Source: Paenibacillus sp. SZ31 (GTDB lineage: Bacteria > Bacillota > Bacilli > Paenibacillales > Paenibacillaceae). Taken from it: a DNA stretch of 64,000 nucleotides. The stretch lies in the NCBI RefSeq assembly GCF_012912005.1, contig NZ_JABBEA010000001.1:806001-870000 (forward strand), in the 5' to 3' direction. This document shows, in pieces, positions 25,949 through 35,171 of this stretch; within the stretch, counting starts at the first letter, position 1; each line of letters opens with the position of its first letter. A program made the position numbers and the translations under genes. The notes beneath the pieces are model-generated. The model was given only the letters and a program-made list of their open reading frames with translations, did no database searches and was not told the origin of the DNA.

Positions 25949-26629
25949 TCATATCCAGTTACGTAACTCCGGGTCCCATGAAGACAACATAGAGATCAGT
26001 CGCTCAACAGTCTCTTCCACAAATGCTTGAACCCTCTCACCCGTAATGAACTCATGAGTAATTCCCGGTTCTTCCCCATTTAGAAAAGAAAATGTGTGGT
26101 CCCGCCAGCGAATAATCTCATCGGCAGTTAAACGATTCGTCATGTCATAGCCTGGTGAACTGTTGAGCACCTGCCACACTTCTTCACTCCAACTTGAACC
26201 TTGATAGAAATGAAAATCGATCTGGTCCGTCTCCTGGTAATATAAACGCGCCAGTTCATCCTTCGATCTGCTAATGCCTCTATGTTGGTCTGCCTTGTTG
26301 ACCCGTTCGACGAATTCAGGATGCACACTTCGGAACCAGTAATAGTCTGTCAGCACATGCATAAAGTATCCTCGCACAAACCACTTCCATCCTTCATCGG
26401 CGAGTTGTTGCATATAAGATGAGTAGAGTTCCTGCAGTCGTCCAACGTGATCTCCTTCATCCTTTGGGTTGAAATGGGTGTATTCCTTATCCTCTCTGGT
26501 TGTGCCTTCACGCATATGTATGGAATCCGGGGCGATATTCCCCAGATAGAATGAACCTCGATCAGACTGCATTCGCAGCGAGTCTGCAATTCGATTAGCA
26601 ATATTGAGATGAAGCATAGGTAGCGGCAT
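25949..26629 (-). CDS. Zinc-dependent phospholipase C-like hydrolase
   Basis: A 226-residue protein of the zinc-dependent PLC/S1-P1 nuclease-like fold often annotated 'hydrolase'. Metal-type motifs: LHLNIANRI (residues 6-14), LGNIAPDSIHMR (29-40), THFN and YFMHVLTDYYW (about 108-118). These histidines and aspartates line the metal site in the family. No signal peptide. AAAGGAG precedes the ATG. The gene at 41524-42096 is a paralogue with the same N-terminal motif. Substrate unknown. Confidence 0.75.
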   Translation of the reverse strand: MPLPMLHLNIANRIADSLRMQSDRGSFYLGNIAPDSIHMREGTTREDKEYTHFNPKDEGDHVGRLQELYSSYMQQLADEGWKWFVRGYFMHVLTDYYWFRSVHPEFVERVNKADQHRGISRSKDELARLYYQETDQIDFHFYQGSSWSEEVWQVLNSSPGYDMTNRLTADEIIRWRDHTFSFLNGEEPGITHEFITGERVQAFVEETVERLISMLSSWDPELRNWI

Positions 26630-26767
26630 AGGGATGATCTCCTTTTATCGGGAAGTATTCATACTATACTTAGGAAAAGAAACGATATAACCTACTGGAG
26701 AAACGTGTAAATGGCTGGAATAGTGAGCCTCCGCTATGTTCCACCTTTTTTCACCGTAGATGCGTGA

Positions 26768-27547
26768 TTATCCCTGTATTCTCTCCAATTGCATCCGGTC
26801 AAACAGCTGCTCCAGATCCGTATGGTACTCTGGGTGCTCCTTCACAAGCAGACTAATGTATTCCGACCCACATTCATAGAACATCAAGCGGTTAAACGGG
26901 GCTACGTCTCCCATATGATTGCTTTCCTGCCCAAATTTTGCCCGAATCAGATTCTCAACATACCTTGCATAACCTTCGTTCCACTCCAGCCAGCTCCAGT
27001 ATTCGGCTTGTTCTTCATTTAATGCACGGAACAACACCTTTCTAGCTGTTTGTACTTTCGATAGGTCTTTACTCTTCAAAGCTGACAACAATGAGTTAAT
27101 CCGCTCCACAACGATTTCATCTGCATACGGAAATTCATAATCCAGTTCCCATGTTACGCGCTTCAGTTGGTCCATTTTGTGCTTAATCTGAAGACGGTTT
27201 ACGATCCGTTCATCATATTTCTCATATACATAGCAATGAACATATTCATGGAATAGATAGACTTTCTGCTCCAGATCTTTGAACGCTGCATCCGTTAAAA
27301 TTGCACACATTCTTCCGTCCATATGATGCACCGGCATTGCGGCAAGGCATTCATCTGGAATATATAAATCGTCCGGTACTGTCTTCACCCACTCATACTG
27401 CTGCGTTTTGGACGAATAATCATAGATATATAATAAAGCTTCATAGGCTACAACCACTGGATAATGTTCTGCAAACAAAGGATGTAGGCTAACCAAGTCT
27501 TTCTGAAGCTCGTTTAACTCATTAATTTGCTCTAAAAAAGCCTCCAT
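26768..27547 (-). CDS. Putative zinc metallopeptidase with HExxH motif
   Basis: I do not know the family, but the 259-residue product has a clear HExxH zinc motif in YLFHEYVHCYVYEKY (about 107-121), within a hydrophobic helix as in gluzincins, and a downstream W-N-E-G-Y-A-R-Y-V-E helix (about 198-207) whose Glu could be the third zinc ligand. No signal peptide, so it would act in the cytoplasm. The spacing of about 85 residues between motif and Glu is long but within the range seen for gluzincins. GAGAGGG ribosome site. Confidence 0.6.
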   Translation of the reverse strand: MEAFLEQINELNELQKDLVSLHPLFAEHYPVVVAYEALLYIYDYSSKTQQYEWVKTVPDDLYIPDECLAAMPVHHMDGRMCAILTDAAFKDLEQKVYLFHEYVHCYVYEKYDERIVNRLQIKHKMDQLKRVTWELDYEFPYADEIVVERINSLLSALKSKDLSKVQTARKVLFRALNEEQAEYWSWLEWNEGYARYVENLIRAKFGQESNHMGDVAPFNRLMFYECGSEYISLLVKEHPEYHTDLEQLFDRMQLERIQG

Positions 27548-27655
27548 GTTATTAACCCTCTCTTTACTCTAATGATGCGTTAATCATACAAGAATAGAAA
27601 AGATAAAACACTGAGAGAAAAATGATAATTCTGTTCGAGTATGAGTTGCTGAACG

Positions 27656-27802
27656 TTAGAAACGTTCTCCGCGTTTCTCATACAGGTAGATATCCAGTGC
27701 CTGAATCCCGCGTCGGGCAAGTTTAATAAACAGGATCAGCGCATATATACCCAGTCCGTACAACAACACATTAATCAACATTAGAAATATCGTAATCATC
27801 AT
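27656..27802 (-). CDS. Small membrane protein, 48 residues
   Basis: MMITIFLMLINVLLYGLGIY begins a single long membrane helix of about 25 residues, followed by a basic/amphipathic tail KLARRGIQALDIYLYEKRGE. AGGAGG lies seven bases before the ATG at 27802. Unlikely to be chance given ribosome site, helix and positive-inside tail. It stands alone between the metallopeptidase-like gene and the HD gene. Function unknown. Confidence 0.72.
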   Translation of the reverse strand: MMITIFLMLINVLLYGLGIYALILFIKLARRGIQALDIYLYEKRGERF

Positions 27803-27978
27803 TGTTATTCCTCCTATTTGACTCTTTTAAATGTTCACTCCCTATTCTAGCATATTTTTCCTCAGTTAACTTTTTGGGTAGATGTGAGAGTCGCTTAGCG
27901 TGCTTATTGGTTGAAAAACGAAAAAATCTCCCAGACCATATGTTAAAGGTGGAAGATTTATAAAGAGGAGCTAAACTT

Positions 27979-28571
27979 TTATGATTTGGTCAAGATTCCC
28001 TGGTCCACAGATTTCTGAATAAGCTGCTGCGCATACTCCCACAATGTTACGGAACCGTTCGCAATTTCACGGTTTCTGTTTAATACCTGATCACTGGTAA
28101 TGTTATATTTCTGCCAAGTATCTCCCTCATTCTGATGATTATGGATCAAAGAGGCTGCAACCGATCGAGAGATGAGGCAAATTGTGCTTCAGGCGTCTGC
28201 TTTACTTCAAACTCTAACCATAATTGGAGTAGTTCTTCAGCCTGTTCCTTAGGCAACATACCAAACAGCCGATGAGCCGCTTTGAGTTCACGATCATATT
28301 TATCCGTATTCCCCACCGAATCGTAGGCAAAAGTATCGCCGGCATCGATCTCAACCAGATCATGAACGAGAAGCATCTTAATGACTTTAAGCATATCCAC
28401 ATCCTTGTTGGCGTGACTCTGTAAAACCAAGGCCATCATCGCCAGATGCCAGGAATGCTCTGCATCATTTTCAAGTCTCTCACCATGCATAATTCTCGTC
28501 TTTCGTTCAATCGTTTTGAGTTTATCAATCTCAATGAGAAATTGAATCTGATCCTGTAATGATTCGCTCAC
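27979..28571 (-). pseudogene. HD-domain phosphohydrolase (YfbR-like), frameshifted near the C-terminus
   Basis: The first 141 codons encode an HD hydrolase: ERLENDAEHSWHLAMMALVL (first His), MLLVHDLVEIDAGDTFAYD (HD pair) and SLDRLQPL. The frame then stops, but moving by one base at 28148-28150 continues LIHNHQNEGDTWQKYNIT, then RNREIANGSVTLWEYAQQLI, the family's usual C-terminal helix, down to a stop at 27979 (about 197 residues in all, the usual length). One missing T in the coding strand explains it. YfbR-like enzymes remove phosphate from deoxynucleoside 5'-monophosphates. GTG start with AGGAGG. Confidence 0.82.
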
Positions 28572-28601
28572 AGCACATCCTCCTTCATATCCGATACCCC
28601 T

Positions 28602-29441
28602 CTACGTGGATAGATTATACCAGTAAACTCTATAGTTAAAATCCAGTGACATGCCCACACCCTGTGCCAGACGAATTGAGCCCGCATTGTTCGGTGAACA
28701 ATCCCAATACGGATGTATACCTACACGTCCGCATTCTTCTACAAAAGCTTTTGCCACAATCGCACCATAATTTCTTCTTCTGTATACTTCAACCGTTTCA
28801 ATATCAACCGCATGTGTCTGATCTGCAGTAAATGCCGAAAAGCAAACACTCGCGATATCATCGTTATGCACTGCAATGTAGCCAAAGCCATGTTGTAAAA
28901 AATCATCTATTGTCGTCCAGAAGTGAGAGATTTTATCCTTCAGAAAAGAGGAATTATTATACCTTTTCTCTCCTAATAGTACTTCATCTATCCTGAGAAT
29001 TCTGACTTCCTCGTCCTGAGAAGCACATACGTCGAGAGTTACTTGATAACTTATCGGATTTGGATTCAATTTGTATACATGCTGAATATCACTGGAGATC
29101 TCTCTTTTCCCAGAGATGTGCTGAAGAACATCTTCCCAGGTTTCATCCACCACACCAATTTCAACAGCATGAATATGTAAGTTCAATAACTCAGGTTCAA
29201 TACGTTCCCGCATGTACTCTTTCAATTCATTTAGAAAGGGTTCTCTTCGAGAGTCTCCGATCAACTGAAAACCAGATTGTCCATGTATCCAAATTAGTGC
29301 TGCTGTTATATTCTCTGCATCATCTACATAGATCCGTCCCGGGTTCAAGCCATACGCCACCGCTTTGACTTCAATATTCTGACACCAGTCTGTGAGATGT
29401 TTTACTTTGTGGAATTCATGTTTATTAATCTCGGTAATCAT
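28602..29441 (-). CDS. GNAT-family acetyltransferase (two-domain type)
   Basis: A 279-residue protein with the layout of the GNAT_acetyltr_2 group: an N-terminal domain unlike GNAT (1 to about 130) and a C-terminal GNAT domain (about 140-275) with VDIETVEVYRRRNYGAIVAKAFVEEC and WDCSPNNAGSIRLAQGVG. Substrate unknown. Strong AGGAGG before the ATG. It lies between the HD gene and an APH-like kinase gene, all on one strand. Confidence 0.8.
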   Translation of the reverse strand: MITEINKHEFHKVKHLTDWCQNIEVKAVAYGLNPGRIYVDDAENITAALIWIHGQSGFQLIGDSRREPFLNELKEYMRERIEPELLNLHIHAVEIGVVDETWEDVLQHISGKREISSDIQHVYKLNPNPISYQVTLDVCASQDEEVRILRIDEVLLGEKRYNNSSFLKDKISHFWTTIDDFLQHGFGYIAVHNDDIASVCFSAFTADQTHAVDIETVEVYRRRNYGAIVAKAFVEECGRVGIHPYWDCSPNNAGSIRLAQGVGMSLDFNYRVYWYNLST

Positions 29442-29494
29442 AGGTTCATTCCTCCTATAACAGCAGCTCAGAAATTATTACATCATTCGTGTAA

Positions 29495-30493
29495 TCAGAT
29501 CAAGTATCTATTAAGCAACTCTTGAATCTTAAGATTATGCTTTTCCAGCCAATTCATGTTTCTCTCAAACTGTTCAATCATAAACGTGAAGTTGTGCTCA
29601 ATCGTTGCTCCTGCATAATGCTGACCAATATAAAAATGAAGTACTGCTATATAATAGATTTGTGTAAGTAAAGGTAAGTAACTAAACTCAAGCGCTGAAT
29701 GCTTGCGTTCACTGCCATATCCCTGAAGAAAGGACTCGATCATTTCCATGGACCCTTGGGATTCCTGAACCACATGATTGAAGCTAATTACAAATTCTAT
29801 AAACGCAGCATCCATACCAATAAAATCAAAATCCAGTACGCCTGTGATCTCCTCATTCTGAGCCAGCAAATTATAAATCAACAAATCATGATGAACCAAC
29901 TGTTGTGGTAACACCTCTAACTGCAGATTGGAACTCTCAATTTCTGTGATCATTTTCTGGTAAAAGGTAACCTTTGAGACTGATAATTCAAAAAGTAGAT
30001 TTTCATAAAAAACCGTAATCGATTGACGATTAGCTAACGGATGAATTTCGTACACTTTAGTAAATGAAATTCCCCTGTAAATTTGCTTGCCTATTGGGAA
30101 CCCTTGCATTCGTGTCGAAAACTCACCCACCAGCTGCCCAAACTTCTTAGATTTGTCTACGCTAGACAATTGGGGTACAGTACCTTCTAGAAAGGTAGTA
30201 ATCGCCGCAAGCGTCCCGTCTTCTAATAATAAATAAGGTTGGACATCTATAGCACTATGAAAGAGTGGGATCTGAAACGAAGAATGAGTGCTTTCAAGGA
30301 AAGCTGTCACTTTACATTCCAGTTCAATACCATCGATCGTTTTGAGATATCTGTTATAGATACGAACGATAAACCTCTGTCCTTGTATTTCAAGGATTTT
30401 GGTCGTATTGGTCAAGCCAAATGGAACGGCTCCCAAGGTATACTCGGTATCTTCGAAATAATGAGAAATGATTTCATCAAATCTTATACTCAT
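29495..30493 (-). CDS. Aminoglycoside-phosphotransferase/choline-kinase-like protein
   Basis: A 332-residue kinase of the APH fold: an N-terminal lobe with FIVRIYNRYL (ATP-lysine position replaced by Arg), then the Brenner motif LVHHDLLIYNLL (HxDxxxxN; H-H-D instead of H-G-D) and the metal motif GVLDFDFIGMD. Homoserine kinase II-like and drug-kinase-like proteins share this. The ATG at 30493 is chosen: it lies at the residue pattern MSIRFDEI and overlaps the end of the upstream GNAT gene by 17 bases. Substrate cannot be told. Confidence 0.75.
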   Translation of the reverse strand: MSIRFDEIISHYFEDTEYTLGAVPFGLTNTTKILEIQGQRFIVRIYNRYLKTIDGIELECKVTAFLESTHSSFQIPLFHSAIDVQPYLLLEDGTLAAITTFLEGTVPQLSSVDKSKKFGQLVGEFSTRMQGFPIGKQIYRGISFTKVYEIHPLANRQSITVFYENLLFELSVSKVTFYQKMITEIESSNLQLEVLPQQLVHHDLLIYNLLAQNEEITGVLDFDFIGMDAAFIEFVISFNHVVQESQGSMEMIESFLQGYGSERKHSALEFSYLPLLTQIYYIAVLHFYIGQHYAGATIEHNFTFMIEQFERNMNWLEKHNLKIQELLNRYLI

Positions 30494-30929
30494 AGATTCT
30501 CGTCTCTTCATCATCAAGCAGATATCCTTTACCGATATAGGCCCAGTTATTTTTCTCATAATAATCGGTCAGATCAGTACACAAATACAGCTTGTCATAC
30601 CCTTTAGCTTTCACCTCATTCATTGCATGGGTCTGAAGTTGTCCACCCAGGTTCTGGCCCCGATATTCCGGATCAACATGAAGACACGCAAACCATGGAA
30701 AGAGATCCTGCCTGCTATTCAGATCGCTTCGTAACAATGCGTACCCACCAATAATTTGGTCTCCGTCCAGCATCACATAAAATCTTGGCACATCACTCTC
30801 TGTATCCACAGAACGCTCTATACAATCTCGATAGAAATGGAAGCTCGTTTCTGAGCCCCATTGTTTCCAGAAATACTGTACTGCTTCTTGCAGCACGTCC
30901 GGCTTCTGCCGAATATCAATAATTTGCAA
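30477..30929 (-). CDS. GNAT-family N-acetyltransferase
   Basis: A 150-residue single-domain GNAT: IIGGYALLRSD, then the CoA motif LHVDPEYRGQNLGGQL (note NLGG in place of GIG), and a C-terminal YYEKNNWAYIGKGYLL. TTG start with AAGGGAG eleven bases before. It overlaps the kinase gene downstream. Confidence 0.82.
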   Translation of the reverse strand: MQIIDIRQKPDVLQEAVQYFWKQWGSETSFHFYRDCIERSVDTESDVPRFYVMLDGDQIIGGYALLRSDLNSRQDLFPWFACLHVDPEYRGQNLGGQLQTHAMNEVKAKGYDKLYLCTDLTDYYEKNNWAYIGKGYLLDDEETRIYEYKI

Positions 30930-30944
30930 AATGTTAATCTCCCT

Positions 30945-31841
30945 TCATACTTTTATATTTTCAACGTTAAGTTCACGGACAAAAACAGCCGTCCCCTTAA
31001 TTCTGACATCCATATCCTCACCATCCCGAATCACACTCACTTGAACCTTTCCATCTCTACCAATCTCATGCCCTTGTTCTACCACAAACTGTACCTCATC
31101 GATCTCCGGTTTCACATAGGTTAAATAATAAGCACCCATCACCCCGGAGGCCGTTCCAGTCACTGGATCTTCTGTAGTACCTGAGTACGGTGAAGAGAAA
31201 TGTCTCGCATGCATCATCGCATCGGAATCACGGGTCTCGAAACAAAAGGGATGTAGCGAAGCTTTGGGGTTTTCAAGTAAAATACCAGGGAACAGGGAAG
31301 AATCCGGTTTCATTTTCATAAAAGAGCTTAGTTCACGAATTGAGATTAATAACGTCCAGGTTCCTGTACTTCCATAAACGATTGGCGTAGAATGGTCGAC
31401 ATCATCCAGAGTGAGGTTTATTGCGCTTACCAGCTTCTCGATGTCACCCTGGAACGGTACAAACTGCGGCTGATCCTGTTTCATTTCCATGTAAATGGTG
31501 TCGGCATTCCGCTCAAATCGTATGGGTAATATGCCTACATTGGTTTCAATCGTGATTAACTCTTTGTCACCCAACATACCACGTGTCTTCATACCATACA
31601 GTGATGCCATTGTGGCATGACCGCACAGATTAATCTCATGACCCGGCGTAAAATAACGTAATCTGACGTCAGCTACTTTAGAGTTCAACACAAATACCGT
31701 CTCATTAAAACCAACCTTATAAGCGATCTGCTGCATTTCCGTCTCACTTAAATGATCCGCATCAAAAACCACTCCTGCAGGGTTACCTTGGCCGGGAACT
31801 GTGGAGAAAGCATCATAATGATAGACCGTAACATCACTCAT
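30945..31841 (-). CDS. PhzF-family isomerase/epimerase-like protein
   Basis: A 298-residue member of the PhzF family: the N-terminal DAFSTVPGQGNPAGVV, catalytic Glu47 in VGFNETVFV, the LCGHATMASLYGM motif and a C-terminal DPVTGTASGVMG repeat of the same half-fold. The family folds like diaminopimelate epimerase with two similar halves; most members have no known substrate. The ATG at 31841 overlaps the stop of the upstream peptidase gene. Confidence 0.88.
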   Translation of the reverse strand: MSDVTVYHYDAFSTVPGQGNPAGVVFDADHLSETEMQQIAYKVGFNETVFVLNSKVADVRLRYFTPGHEINLCGHATMASLYGMKTRGMLGDKELITIETNVGILPIRFERNADTIYMEMKQDQPQFVPFQGDIEKLVSAINLTLDDVDHSTPIVYGSTGTWTLLISIRELSSFMKMKPDSSLFPGILLENPKASLHPFCFETRDSDAMMHARHFSSPYSGTTEDPVTGTASGVMGAYYLTYVKPEIDEVQFVVEQGHEIGRDGKVQVSVIRDGEDMDVRIKGTAVFVRELNVENIKV

Positions 31842-32499
31842 GATCAGACCCACTCTCTCTGTAATGTACGAGACGTATATTTCCATATAACTCTACATTT
31901 TCACCATCAATTATAACCCCGCCACCATCCTGGCACGCATAGACCGTTGTACGGTTAACACGCGTGTATTCTCTTAATGAATTCAGAGTCACTTCCGAAC
32001 CGTCCCAATGCGGTGCAAACTCAAATTTAACGAGCCCCAGTGCTTTCATATCATCCAAACCCACATCGTTTTCATCTGCATCTTCACCATACCCGGCTAT
32101 CTCGATCGTAGGTGTCGTCAGAATACTGCCTGCACTGACCCCGATCAAAATGCCGCCACTATTCACATAGGAACGCAGCAAACCAAGCGCATTTCTCTTC
32201 TGTAATAAACTTAGAAAATAAAACATATTTCCGCCGGACAGATGAATCGCATCACTTTCGAAAATAGCGCCAAATGTGCTCTCCTCATACTCCAGATCAA
32301 GATCATAATATTGAACGTTATCTATTCCTATTTGATTATAGTAACGTCTTGTGTGTTCAAAATACTTTCGCTCCGGGTCGGAACTTGAAGGGATATATCC
32401 GATGGAAGGCTGTTCACTGTCGAATAAGCTTCGTATTCTCTGATCCAATTTATCCTTAGATTCGAAAACCAAATCACTTAGCAGAACCAACGTAGTCAT
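31834..32499 (-). CDS. Peptidase S51 (dipeptidase E-like)
   Basis: A 221-residue protein of the S51 family: IHLSGGNMFYFLSLL (about 88-102), then the nucleophile elbow GVSAGSILTTPTIEIAG with Ser in GxSAG, and FEFAPHWDG with the catalytic His. Family members split Asp-X dipeptides or act on cyanophycin-type substrates. Overlaps phzF-like gene by 8 bp, so they are coupled. Confidence 0.85.
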   Translation of the reverse strand: MTTLVLLSDLVFESKDKLDQRIRSLFDSEQPSIGYIPSSSDPERKYFEHTRRYYNQIGIDNVQYYDLDLEYEESTFGAIFESDAIHLSGGNMFYFLSLLQKRNALGLLRSYVNSGGILIGVSAGSILTTPTIEIAGYGEDADENDVGLDDMKALGLVKFEFAPHWDGSEVTLNSLREYTRVNRTTVYACQDGGGVIIDGENVELYGNIRLVHYRESGSDHE

Positions 32500-32519
32500 C
32501 TTATTTCCTCCCGTACCTA

Positions 32520-33062
32520 TTAGACTTGCTTAAACTCTCTATCCAAAATCGAGAAAAAAAACTGGTCTGTCCACTGATTATTCCACAATAGTTCTTCCTG
32601 GAAGACGGCCTCCCGTGTCATACCCATATGCTTCATCAGTGCGGCTGAGCGAACGTTTTGTGAATTGCACATGCCGACGACCTTATGAGCTTGTAACTCT
32701 TGAAACGCAAATTGTAACAAAAGACGTGTAGCCTCACTCCCATATCCGTTGCCAGCGTATTCTGAAAGCACACCGAATCCAAGTTCCCAGCTTTTTCGGT
32801 AATCCACATAACTCCACATTTGAACAATACCAAGAGGTGTATCTTCCAGATCATTCAAGCGGCGTATAACGAAATCATAAGCATACGGTTTCTCATCTGC
32901 GACAGCAAAATGGCTGCGATATTTCTCACGGACCTTCTCCTCGTCCGTCTCAACGGTCTCTTCAAAACTCCATATGCTTGTATCACATTCCAGTTGACCT
33001 ATGAAGTCGAGGTCCTGCTCTGTGACTGTTGTTATTCTGACCTTCTCTCCCACAAATTCCAT
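32520..33062 (-). CDS. RimJ/RimL-type GNAT acetyltransferase
   Basis: A 180-residue GNAT of the RimJ/L group: EKVRITTVTEQDLDF, PLGIVQMWSYVDYRKSWELGFGVLSEYAGNGYGSEA (CoA loop) and KVVGMCNSQNVRSAALMKHMGM. AAAGGAGATG lies before the ATG. It follows the deaminase gene by 26 bp. Confidence 0.87.
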   Translation of the reverse strand: MEFVGEKVRITTVTEQDLDFIGQLECDTSIWSFEETVETDEEKVREKYRSHFAVADEKPYAYDFVIRRLNDLEDTPLGIVQMWSYVDYRKSWELGFGVLSEYAGNGYGSEATRLLLQFAFQELQAHKVVGMCNSQNVRSAALMKHMGMTREAVFQEELLWNNQWTDQFFFSILDREFKQV

Positions 33063-33088
33063 GTGGATTCATCTCCTTTGGATTAAGA

Positions 33089-33604
33089 TCATTGCTTCGG
33101 AATCTCCCACTCTGTATCAAACAAACCTCTACCGATGTTCCATTTGGCAAGCAAAGCCCTCTGTCTGTTTTCCAGATCAAGATAGGGTGCTGCAACGCAG
33201 GATAGCGTGTCAAACATATGGATAAAATGAGGCCCTTCCTTGAAACGTCGAAGCCCTCCATACTCTTCATCATCTGCTGCCCATACAATCTTTTTAATCC
33301 CCGACATTAATATGGTGCATGAACACATGGGACAAGGCTCACAGGTAGTATAAAGCGTCAAGTCTTTCTTCTTCGTGAATCTCTTCTTGTCTACATCCAG
33401 CAAATGTTTTCCTGCCCGACGAATAGCATCAACCTCTGCATGTGCGGTGGGGTCGCAATCCGAGAAGACTCGGTTTCTGCCTTTACTCACGACATTCCCA
33501 TCCACATCCACAATTATCGCACCAATCGGATACGTTCCTTCAGTAAGTGATTGTTCTGCTTCTTCCAGAGCCAAAGTTAAATATTCATAATCCGATAACT
33601 TCAT
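33089..33604 (-). CDS. Nucleoside/nucleobase deaminase (CDA superfamily)
   Basis: A 171-residue zinc deaminase: catalytic TAHAEVDAIRRAG (His-Ala-Glu) and zinc-binding CEPCPMCSCTIL (PCxxC), the arrangement of guanine deaminase / TadA-type proteins. The C-terminal 60 residues (RFKEGPHFIHMFDTLSCV) extend beyond the core. It is not TadA itself by its tail; guanine- or cytosine-type substrate is a guess. Confidence 0.85.
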   Translation of the reverse strand: MKLSDYEYLTLALEEAEQSLTEGTYPIGAIIVDVDGNVVSKGRNRVFSDCDPTAHAEVDAIRRAGKHLLDVDKKRFTKKKDLTLYTTCEPCPMCSCTILMSGIKKIVWAADDEEYGGLRRFKEGPHFIHMFDTLSCVAAPYLDLENRQRALLAKWNIGRGLFDTEWEIPKQ

Positions 33605-33653
33605 TGAAAGTCCCCCTAAGTACAGTTATAGATCACCTACAAAACATATCCCT

Positions 33654-34145
33654 CTATTTCTGAATGAAGTGTTTGATACCTTTTGCATCGGGGAGATTAG
33701 TCAGTTCCTTTCTCAAAAACACAGGATAGACTTCCATCTGCTCTAGTTCGTCCAAGGAGAACCATCGGAAGATTAGCTTACCGTTGTCTTCTAGGCCATT
33801 GAACTCAACTTGGCTATATAGCTTATGGGCTTCCGGCAATGTGATGACATAATAAAAACCAACTTCATGATACTTCAGGCCATCATATTCAAAGAAATCT
33901 TCACTAACATATGCGAGCCTTTGCGCTTCTACATGAACACCCAGTTCCTCCATCATCTCTCGCACAATAGCCGCTTCTGTTGTCTCGTTCATTTCTACCC
34001 GCCCTCCGGGCAGATTCCAGAAATCATCCTTTTCCGTCGTATGTAAAAGAACTCTTCCGGCATCCATCACAATACCTGCCACACGAAAGTTGAATTTGTT
34101 ATTATACTGCTCATACGATATATTTTTGTTTTTTGAATTACTCAT
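33654..34145 (-). CDS. Nudix hydrolase
   Basis: A 163-residue Nudix protein with box GGRVEMNETTEAAIVREMMEELGV (read in parts: GGRVEMNE .. REMMEELGV). ATG at 34145 overlaps the stop of the small upstream gene (ATGA), which is preferred to the ATG at 34157. Its C-terminal WFSLDELEQMEVYPVFLRKEL is the usual Nudix tail. Substrate unknown. Confidence 0.85.
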   Translation of the reverse strand: MSNSKNKNISYEQYNNKFNFRVAGIVMDAGRVLLHTTEKDDFWNLPGGRVEMNETTEAAIVREMMEELGVHVEAQRLAYVSEDFFEYDGLKYHEVGFYYVITLPEAHKLYSQVEFNGLEDNGKLIFRWFSLDELEQMEVYPVFLRKELTNLPDAKGIKHFIQK

Positions 34146-34327
34146 CTCGCTGACCATCCCTCAGACAATCCATCCATGAATCCCATGATGAATGACGGGA
34201 TGATAAGTACGAGCAATAAAATTAAACTGGCTATGCCCCATTTAAGCAATGGTTTACGTTTCGTTTTTGCACCGAATACCAACAATAGAGCCGTTACAAC
34301 GATTAATGCTACTTCAAAAAAAGCCAT
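34142..34327 (-). CDS. Small two-helix membrane protein (61 residues)
   Basis: MAFFEVALIVVTALLLVFGA and a second helix GIASLILLLVLIIPSFIMGF joined by a basic loop KTKRKPLLKW. AACGGAGG lies before the ATG. Coupled to the Nudix gene by a four-base overlap. No family recognised. Confidence 0.72.
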   Translation of the reverse strand: MAFFEVALIVVTALLLVFGAKTKRKPLLKWGIASLILLLVLIIPSFIMGFMDGLSEGWSAR

Positions 34328-34342
34328 GAAAATAAACCTCCG

Positions 34343-34840
34343 TTATGTATTATGATTAGCAGTTTTCATATGTGCTCTAACCTGTTCAGCAAACTGAACT
34401 TCTTCCGTCTCAGTTTCAAAAAATCGTTTTGGAATCACATGCGCACTTGCCTTATTAATGAAAATAAAGAAATAGTGTTTTGTCTCACTGAAGCTCTCCA
34501 AACCTTTCCATTGTGTTGCACCTGAAGTCATATCATTGCTCCAGCGAATCTCCTGCTCTGAGATTTCTAGCTGATGATCACCCAGTATCCCTTTGCTCTC
34601 ACGTGCCAATTTCTTGATTTTCTTTTTGGTTCGTATGTAGGTCATACCATTGGCGAATATACTACAGAGTAGCGCAGCAATAATGGCTTGTACCCATGAA
34701 AAATCTAATTGTCTAAATATTATGGCTATAGCTACAGGCAGCACACATACAGCGATCAGCATCCCCTTCCCATACACTTTAAACATCGCAAATTTGTTCA
34801 TTTGCCAGTAATCTTCTTCTGTCAGCTGAATATGCATCAT
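34343..34840 (-). CDS. YcxB-like membrane protein
   Basis: A 165-residue protein with two membrane helices (about 24-60) followed by a YcxB-like C-terminal domain (GDHQLEISEQEIRWSND, then WKGLESFSETKHYFFIFIN and PKRFFE). The ATG at 34840 is used because GGAGGAAG precedes it. The family is widespread in Firmicutes without known role. Confidence 0.75.
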   Translation of the reverse strand: MMHIQLTEEDYWQMNKFAMFKVYGKGMLIAVCVLPVAIAIIFRQLDFSWVQAIIAALLCSIFANGMTYIRTKKKIKKLARESKGILGDHQLEISEQEIRWSNDMTSGATQWKGLESFSETKHYFFIFINKASAHVIPKRFFETETEEVQFAEQVRAHMKTANHNT

Positions 34841-34876
34841 GTTACTAACTTCCTCCACTCGTTTTAATCTACCAAT

Positions 34877-35128
34877 CTACTCATAAATCTTGCCCATATA
34901 CATGATCTGAGCACATCTCTTCCATGGGTTATCCGGCTTCTCGTAATGCAGTAATCCATCCACTGACTCTTGCCCCCACTCGGCTGCCGCTTCCAGAAAT
35001 GACGCTATCGAATCATTCTGCCATTCATCTGCATGATCTTTCCGATCCTTGCTTAATTGTTGCAGGAAAGCCATAAAGGTCACTTCATCTTCGACTTCAT
35101 TTGCAAGCTCAAATAACGTTTTTTTCAT
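34877..35128 (-). CDS. DUF7660-like small protein
   Basis: An 83-residue acidic protein, MKKTLFELANEVEDEVTFMA, with EWQNDSIASFLEAAAEWG and NPWKRCAQIMYMGKIYE. The pattern (E-W-x-N..L..FLEA..W..D and W..A..L..A..YE) matches DUF7660, found near immunity-like genes. ATG at 35128 with AGGTGAAC before it. Fold assignment from memory. Confidence 0.6.
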   Translation of the reverse strand: MKKTLFELANEVEDEVTFMAFLQQLSKDRKDHADEWQNDSIASFLEAAAEWGQESVDGLLHYEKPDNPWKRCAQIMYMGKIYE

Positions 35129-35171
35129 GTTGTTTTGTTCACCTGCTTTCGATAATCCTAGCACCGTATGG

